The position numbers were made by a program, and so were the translations under genes. A stretch of DNA of 64,000 nt, from positions 15,006,501 to 15,070,500 of the forward strand of contig OY987226.1 in the NCBI GenBank assembly GCA_963920705.1, read 5' to 3'. The DNA comes from Odiellus spinosus (lineage: Eukaryota > Arthropoda > Arachnida > Opiliones > Phalangiidae). Under the pieces are notes generated by a model. The model had not been told where the DNA came from and made no database searches. It was given only the letters and a program-made list of their open reading frames with translations. Below, one piece after another: positions 59,051-64,000 of this stretch (position 1 is the first letter of the stretch; every line of letters starts with the position of its first letter).

Positions 59051-60931
59051 TTAAAATACAAATGGAATCATTCTATACTTCGACACTTTGCAATATTCAT
59101 CCCAATCTTTACCGTATTTTTCCCTACACTTCTGTTCATCACGAAACGACCGATGTATCAATAAAATCGTTAAATGAATCAAATAAATATAGGGAATAAC
59201 GCTAACGAACAACGACGGAACTTCCCACAAAAAAGCTGCTAAAATTTCAAAAACGTAATTTAAATGCCGACTCAAACCCCAGAAACCGGAAGCCAACAAA
59301 ACAGACTTCCTCTTGTCATCTTTATGGTCCAAATATGTCGCGTGTACAACTTTCGCCGGTTTACCCCAAATGATACAATTACCATTCGTGGCCCGACATA
59401 ACTGTCGTTGATAATCGGACCAGTAGTTTAAGCCTACGAGAGTGATTCCTAGTGCCATAATGATTAAGAACTGTCCTTGGCTAAGAAGAGGCGCGTTTTC
59501 GACCATATAGACGCTGGTCAAAGTGTATATAACGGGCACGAAGGATAAACACCCGAAACATATATAATATCCAGCTCTATCCACAAATATGTCGATGGAC
59601 TTCATGTAGCCGTCCTCCCACCAGTAAAACTTGGCTAAGTAGATGGTTTGCAAGATAGCCGTAGCTGACATGGCGTAGTTCCAACCACTTCGTTCGATTT
59701 GAGCCTTCCAGGCTAGTAGTACTACGAGTTGCCATATCATGAGTCCCACGCGTGAATTGGTCCACAGTTTGACGTCAAACCATCTTCCGAAACGGGGATA
59801 TAGTTCCAAACCCCAGTAGAAATCAAAAATAGGGTTACCACTTGAACCGTGTGGTCCTGGTGAAGGCGAGACAGACCCTTTGATGAATAGAACTACGCAG
59901 ACAACGAAGGCAAAGACAGTCATAGATCCAATGAAATTAACCTTAAAGTTATCGAATATTACACTTCCGAATTGAAATGTGGAACCAACGACTCAAGACA
60001 TAAGTAACAAATCATATGTATAGCACCTTGCCTTATCCGCTCTTAATGAATACTTTATTAAAACGAAGCTGTCACCGATTTTTCACCCAATCCAAATTGA
60101 ATGTAAGTAGCATATTTTAAATAAATTTGAAACATATGCCATATGAAAAATTATCACAATCAGTTGGTTTTTATAGACCCAACAGTTCTGGCAGGTGATA
60201 TGGATATTGTTTCGTGAAAGTACTTAATCCGGTAAGTCCTAGCTTTCATTCGATATTTATCGTTAATCTCATTCCAAAACCATTCTACGTCATCAAACAG
60301 GAAAAAATTAAATCTTTATATTTTTATAAAAACCCGTTAACACGGGAGCTGTAAAATTTGGAATACAGGTTTTTAATGGTATGAGAAAACTAAAATTTTA
60401 ATCTTTCAGCCTCCGAAAAATGGTGACAGTATCTCTTTAATAATTTTCTATTAGCAGTTTTCTCGCAACATACTTATAAAACGTTACTTATGGCGAAGAT
60501 TACGTTACTTATGAACTTACAAACTTCTTGTAAAGATACCATGCCGGTACGACATCGTAATACGCCAAAACAGTGTACAATCCAACGGTAATTAAATAAT
60601 ATCGGAAACCACTATGAACGTATTCCGGTCTAAAACCGGTATCAGTTGGAGGGCCACGGTATTTTTCACCTCCTAGATACAAGATGGACAAGGCCGCCCA
60701 TATGGATAGTCCAAAAATAGCCAACCATACTTGATAATCCAACAGATTAATATTTTTCAAAGCTTCTTGAGCGAACAAAACAGGATCTCCATTAAACACA
60801 ACTGACACATCACTTTTGCGGTTTACAACCAAATGAGGAATACACAGTAACAGAATTGGTAGAACTGTCATAAAAATTAAGGGCAATATGGTATGGTTAA
60901 CAACCATTTGAAAATACGTTGGTCTTGACAT
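59051..60931 (-). CDS. Sterol reductase C, DHCR7 family (two exons)
   Basis: Join of 60931-60521 and 59941-59051 gives 433 residues. The 579-bp intron is at the same codon and phase as in A and B (KKF / VNF, donor GTAAGT, acceptor TTTAAG). It is the most diverged of the three but has all family marks: GNPIFDFYWGLELYPR, SIDIFVDRAGYYICFG, CIIWGKPAKVV, GFWGLSRHLNY, HRSFRDEQKCREKYG and an IPFVF end. Unlike A and B it keeps Arg in SRHLNY, as in vertebrate DHCR7, so it may be the most enzyme-like of the set. The GDCVWLP equivalent is CLSFVP. AATAAA on the minus strand at 59024-59019 is a likely poly(A) signal. A TTAA-flanked MITE (60062-60436) sits in its intron and accounts for most of its extra length. 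Confidence 0.9.
60062..60436. mobile_element. TTAA-flanked MITE inside the intron of sterol reductase C
   Basis: TTAA on both sides (60058-60061 and 60437-60440). Ends AACGAAGCTGTCACCGATTT and the complement of AGAGATACTGTCACCATTTT. 375 bp, non-coding. The right half resembles 28070-28139. Related termini (AGTGAGGCTGT) occur near 27030, 48621 and 49499. Confidence 0.75.
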
Positions 60932-61092
60932 TTTAAAACTATAACGCGATATGTAAAGAAACGTTTCACTAATGAACGCTTGAGATTACTACTTTATTAT
61001 GGCGTCCAATGAGATAAAAAGTAAAATTGCATATCGTGCGAAAAAAGCATGGCTAGATGCAGGAGGAGATGTTTGGGTGGAAATGCTTCCAT

Positions 61093-61110
61093 GAGAGAGA
61101 GAGAGAGAGA
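61093..61110. repeat. (GA)n microsatellite
   Basis: Nine GA units followed by a purine-rich stretch to about 61130. Confidence 0.9.
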
Positions 61111-61184
61111 AAGAGGAGGAAAAAAGAGGCCTCCTAACACTATAAAGGGCCTTGAAAAATTAAGTCTCATTTCCTATACATTAA

Positions 61185-61691
61185 AGGGATACTAGACCCT
61201 GGAAACCTGTTATTTTAATATATATTTGAAATGTAATTGTATACCTTAAGGCATAATTCAAACATGTACGCTAAATTATCAAAATTTCGAAATTGCAGAT
61301 GACAATGAATGACCGTCTTTAAAATGATGGGTGTATTAAAAGTACTGTTTTAAAAGATGACACGCGACATAAAGGAAACTATAAGCTAATACTGCAACAA
61401 TTTTTGAATTTATTTTCGGAATTACCATGCCAAAAAACGTATTCGAGTTTTTTTTTTCAAGATTATTGGACACGTTTTAGGTGTTTAAATTAATTTCGAA
61501 TTTTCATACTTTTAAGAATTCTGCGTATTAATCATACTATTAAGTAATAACGCACTCTTATTTAGACTTAAATGTATTCAAGCCTCATTTTTTGACATTT
61601 TTTAATATTGGTAATGATTTAACGCGTTATTTAATCATTAATCAGATCAAAACCGATTATAAATTACTTGCTGTCAGAGTGTAGTACCCCT
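61185..61691. mobile_element. TTAA-flanked MITE, family AGGGRTACTA
   Basis: TTAA at 61181-61184 and 61692-61695. Ends AGGGATACTAGACCCTGG and the complement of AGGGGTACTACACTCTG. 507 bp, A+T-rich, non-coding. Single ends with the same start occur at 13558 and 21851. The TTAA target and the AGGG start are shared with the AGGGAGAATGCAAC family, though the interiors differ. Confidence 0.75.
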
Positions 61692-61695
61692 TTAA

Positions 61696-62895
61696 ACGAT
61701 GCCTTTTGAACACTCCAAAAGACTGAAGGTTCTTGAACTCCAAATTACTGATAGAAATAGTGACATATGATGTGACTTTCGAAAGCTGGGAGGGAAAAAT
61801 TTTGGAACGGGATTTGGTTACGTGTATTTCAAATCAAGAATAGTTTACAAAATGACCAAAGATGACGCGGATTCATACCCGGTGTTAAATATCCAAGTGC
61901 GAAAAAAATTGAAGTTGAAACACCCCTATTATACAAAACAGGTTCTTCTAAGCCTTGGCTCTTTGTGAAAACGTTCTCAACCAAGATGCAATCCTCATTT
62001 TTGAAGCAGATTTATTATAGAGATAGATTATTTCATTAGTACTATCGCAGAAAGACCCCGAGAAAATATAAGCAATTTGCCTTTTCTAATCCCAATTTGA
62101 ATTTTCAAATATATCGATGTCCGGCAGATCGCGTAACACGCAAATCAGTACGCGAATGGATCGAGATCTTCAAACGAAACAGCCAAAAGTTTCAAATCAC
62201 TCTCGTGCAGATTGATTTCAGAGTGATAAATGTTAAAAAGCTTCAAGTTGTTTCTATCATTTGCAGGGAAATATCACCAAACAAATCTATCACACTTGCT
62301 AGCGAATGTAAAACTAGACTTGGCTTTACCGACGGGTCTATAATTGGTATCGTACTAAGTGCCCATTTGCAAATATACCGTACGAGGAAAGGAATCTCGA
62401 AATACTTTCCTCATATTTCTTTCGGGTCATAAACGTGTGTCGAACTCAAGTCATTCCCATGGTCATACCCGGACCGTAAAATGCTTAATATAGATCTGTG
62501 AATTAATGGCGACAGAAACGGAAAAAAACTATACGAGATGTTATTTTCCACCACTAAAAATGTATTCGTTATTGGATCCGTTCTATCGTAGAAACTCTTA
62601 GAAAAACACCAACAAGTCGAGATCACGTTAAACGAATCTAAGAAAGTCTTAGAAGCTATTAATTAGCTCACATATATTAATTAGCTCACATAGCTAATTA
62701 AAAAGTAACTCTCGCAATGGATGTCTCATAGATATAGACACTAAGTATTCGATCTTTCGTGAGCTAATTTAAAGTCAAATATCTTGAAACTACATCAGGA
62801 TGAAATTAAAAAGTTGGTGCGACGACACCTTTCAATGCTCTTGGTGGAATCACTCGTTGTCGGGCTGCATTCTCCCTTTAAAACTTTACGTCAAA
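61696..62895. other. Unassigned DNA right of the MITE
   Basis: A plus-strand open frame of 111 codons (62097-62432) lies in DNA of near-coding composition but begins at TTG, shows no known domain and has no clear splice context. I leave it uncalled. Near 62650-62690 TTAGCTCACATA is repeated. A single right terminus of the AGGGAGAATG MITE family (GCATTCTCCCT, then TTAA) is at 62868-62881. Confidence 0.4.
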
Positions 62896-62896
62896 G

Positions 62897-63045
62897 AGTG
62901 TTCGATTGGATTTAAGCCCCACTAAAACTCGAACGATGGAAAAACGATGGGAACTGATAGAAATTTCGGGAAAAAAAACGAAGGCTTTGGAGCAAACGTT
63001 ACAAAGTAGGATGTCGTCGTTCGTTTTCAGTTGCTTGCACCGACG
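62897..63045 (+). CDS. Possible internal exon, spectrin-repeat-like helix (tentative)
   Basis: An open stretch reads TRTMEKRWELIEISGKKTKA followed by LEQTLQ. This resembles one helix of a spectrin repeat, where a Trp is followed by a Leu three residues on and then a basic, heptad-patterned helix ending in LExxL. A possible acceptor (TCAAAG) precedes 62897 and a good donor, ACG / GTATGT, follows 63045. The segment after LQSR is Cys- and Phe-rich and does not continue the helix well. No neighbouring exons were found. It could be chance. Confidence 0.2.
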
Positions 63046-63390
63046 GTATGTTATGCCTGCGTGTACAGTGTGTGTGTGGAAGAGATTTGAAATCTCTGAC
63101 AGGCCGTGAAAAAGGGTTTGGAATGCCAATTCTCGACTTTTTATACACCCAATTCCAAAAGGTTGAAGAAAAAAATATATATATATATTTGAGGACAAAC
63201 ATTCTTACAATTCTTACCGAATCGCAAACGTCTTACTCTTATCACATCCTATATGGGGTTGTATGAAAAATTCCATCAAAAACATACACGAATATTTCAC
63301 TCTAAACCTTCTAAACTACGTGACAATCTCGGACTTTTACTACTAGGATAAAAAGTCGTCTCTCTTTACTCTATTAATCCTTAAATTTAA

Positions 63391-63425
63391 AGGGAGAATG
63401 AAATAACGAAGCACATTGATTTTCA
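63391..63425. mobile_element. Terminus fragment of AGGGAGAATGCAAC-family MITE
   Basis: TTAA (63387-63390) then AGGGAGAATGAAATAACG. Only the end is recognisable. Confidence 0.45.
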
Positions 63426-64000
63426 TTGATAACATTAATATTATCATAAAAGTAAACAACGCCGCGTAACTTAATACTATTGAAGAAAATGGTAAACCTC
63501 CTCAGTTAAGTTTTCCGAAGAGGTTCATTTAGTTCTAAGATTTGAACTCGTGGTTCTTTGCTAATTAGTTAGGGAGAGCTTAATTCACCTATAGCGGACT
63601 GAAACACTATAGGTAATTATACGGGTTTAGCTAACGCGACTGTTTGTTAGTAAAATAAATAAAACTTTAGTTTAAGGTTTAACAAGTTTAATTTACACTA
63701 ATAATAAAGGTTTAATGAAGTTAAAATTTATAAAAGTTAAAAAGTTCTTAACTTCTAAATTCTAAAGTCCGCATTTGGCGGATCCCTTTTGGGGCTGATC
63801 TGTTGTTGCTTAAAGTTGAAAGCGAAGTATTTTTCGCTTGGATATTATTTTTACCCCTTCCTTGGGTCTCGGAGAATTGGCGGGGTTTCTGCACTTGGGT
63901 TTTTCTAAGTTTGAAAACGTGCGCACTCTTATTGGTTGGAGTTTCCCGCCAATTTTCCTAAACTTACAGAAGGGGTTTTTCTCGCAGGTGCGATATTTCG
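63426..64000. other. Right edge: no gene seen, promoter-like patch near the end
   Basis: A small inverted pair CCTATAG / CTATAGG lies at 63589-63614. From about 63840 the DNA becomes more G+C-rich and contains ATTGGTTGG (inverted CCAAT) and TTTCCCGCC (E2F-like) at about 63930-63952. GGAGAATTGGCGGGG nearby faces CCCGCCAATTTTCC in inverted orientation. It could be the promoter of a gene beyond the window or part of another inverted-repeat element. Confidence 0.35.

Overview
The window is animal nuclear DNA: about two-thirds A+T by eye, with GT-AG introns, long gene-poor stretches, and many mobile-element remnants, minisatellites and homopolymer runs. The genes are animal-type: a DDX51-like DEAD-box helicase, a Shroom-like PDZ protein and 7-dehydrocholesterol-reductase-like enzymes. 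The helicase has no introns and each sterol gene has one, which would fit an invertebrate such as an arthropod. I cannot place the species.

Region 1-37 kb has almost no host coding sequence that I can recognise. It holds a ~90-bp tandem repeat with alternating unit types (2.28-3.14 kb), a 35-bp satellite of about 67 copies (9.1-11.46 kb), and a complete Ty3/gypsy-type LTR retrotransposon (15388-20489) with two identical 188-bp LTRs and a 5-bp target duplication. It also holds an ISL2EU/Harbinger-like DNA transposon (29288-33232) whose transposase C-terminus lies inside 1,294-bp inverted arms. Several short inverted-repeat (MITE-like) families recur through the window, and at least three are flanked by TTAA.

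Region 37-51.5 kb appears to be one large intron. Two short minus-strand exons, 51442-51549 and 37111-37253, join in phase to encode a complete PDZ domain most like the N-terminal PDZ of Shroom. The gene would continue leftwards, so the elements at 1-37 kb may also be intronic. The 14.2-kb intron carries at least six different repeat elements.

Region 51.5-61 kb is the gene-dense part. An intronless DDX51-like ribosome-biogenesis helicase (52350-54137, plus) is divergent from the PDZ gene across a locally G+C-rich stretch. Convergent with it on the minus strand are three head-to-tail paralogues of the DHCR7 sterol reductase family (A 55129-56482, B 56810-58257, C 59051-60931). All share one phase-0 intron at the same codon and an 891-nt second exon. 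They are multi-span membrane enzymes expected in the ER, and they differ from the vertebrate enzyme at positions that matter there. This cluster is the most biologically suggestive feature in the window.

Region 61-64 kb returns to repeats, with one weak candidate exon near 62.9 kb and a CCAAT/E2F-like G+C-rich patch at the right edge.
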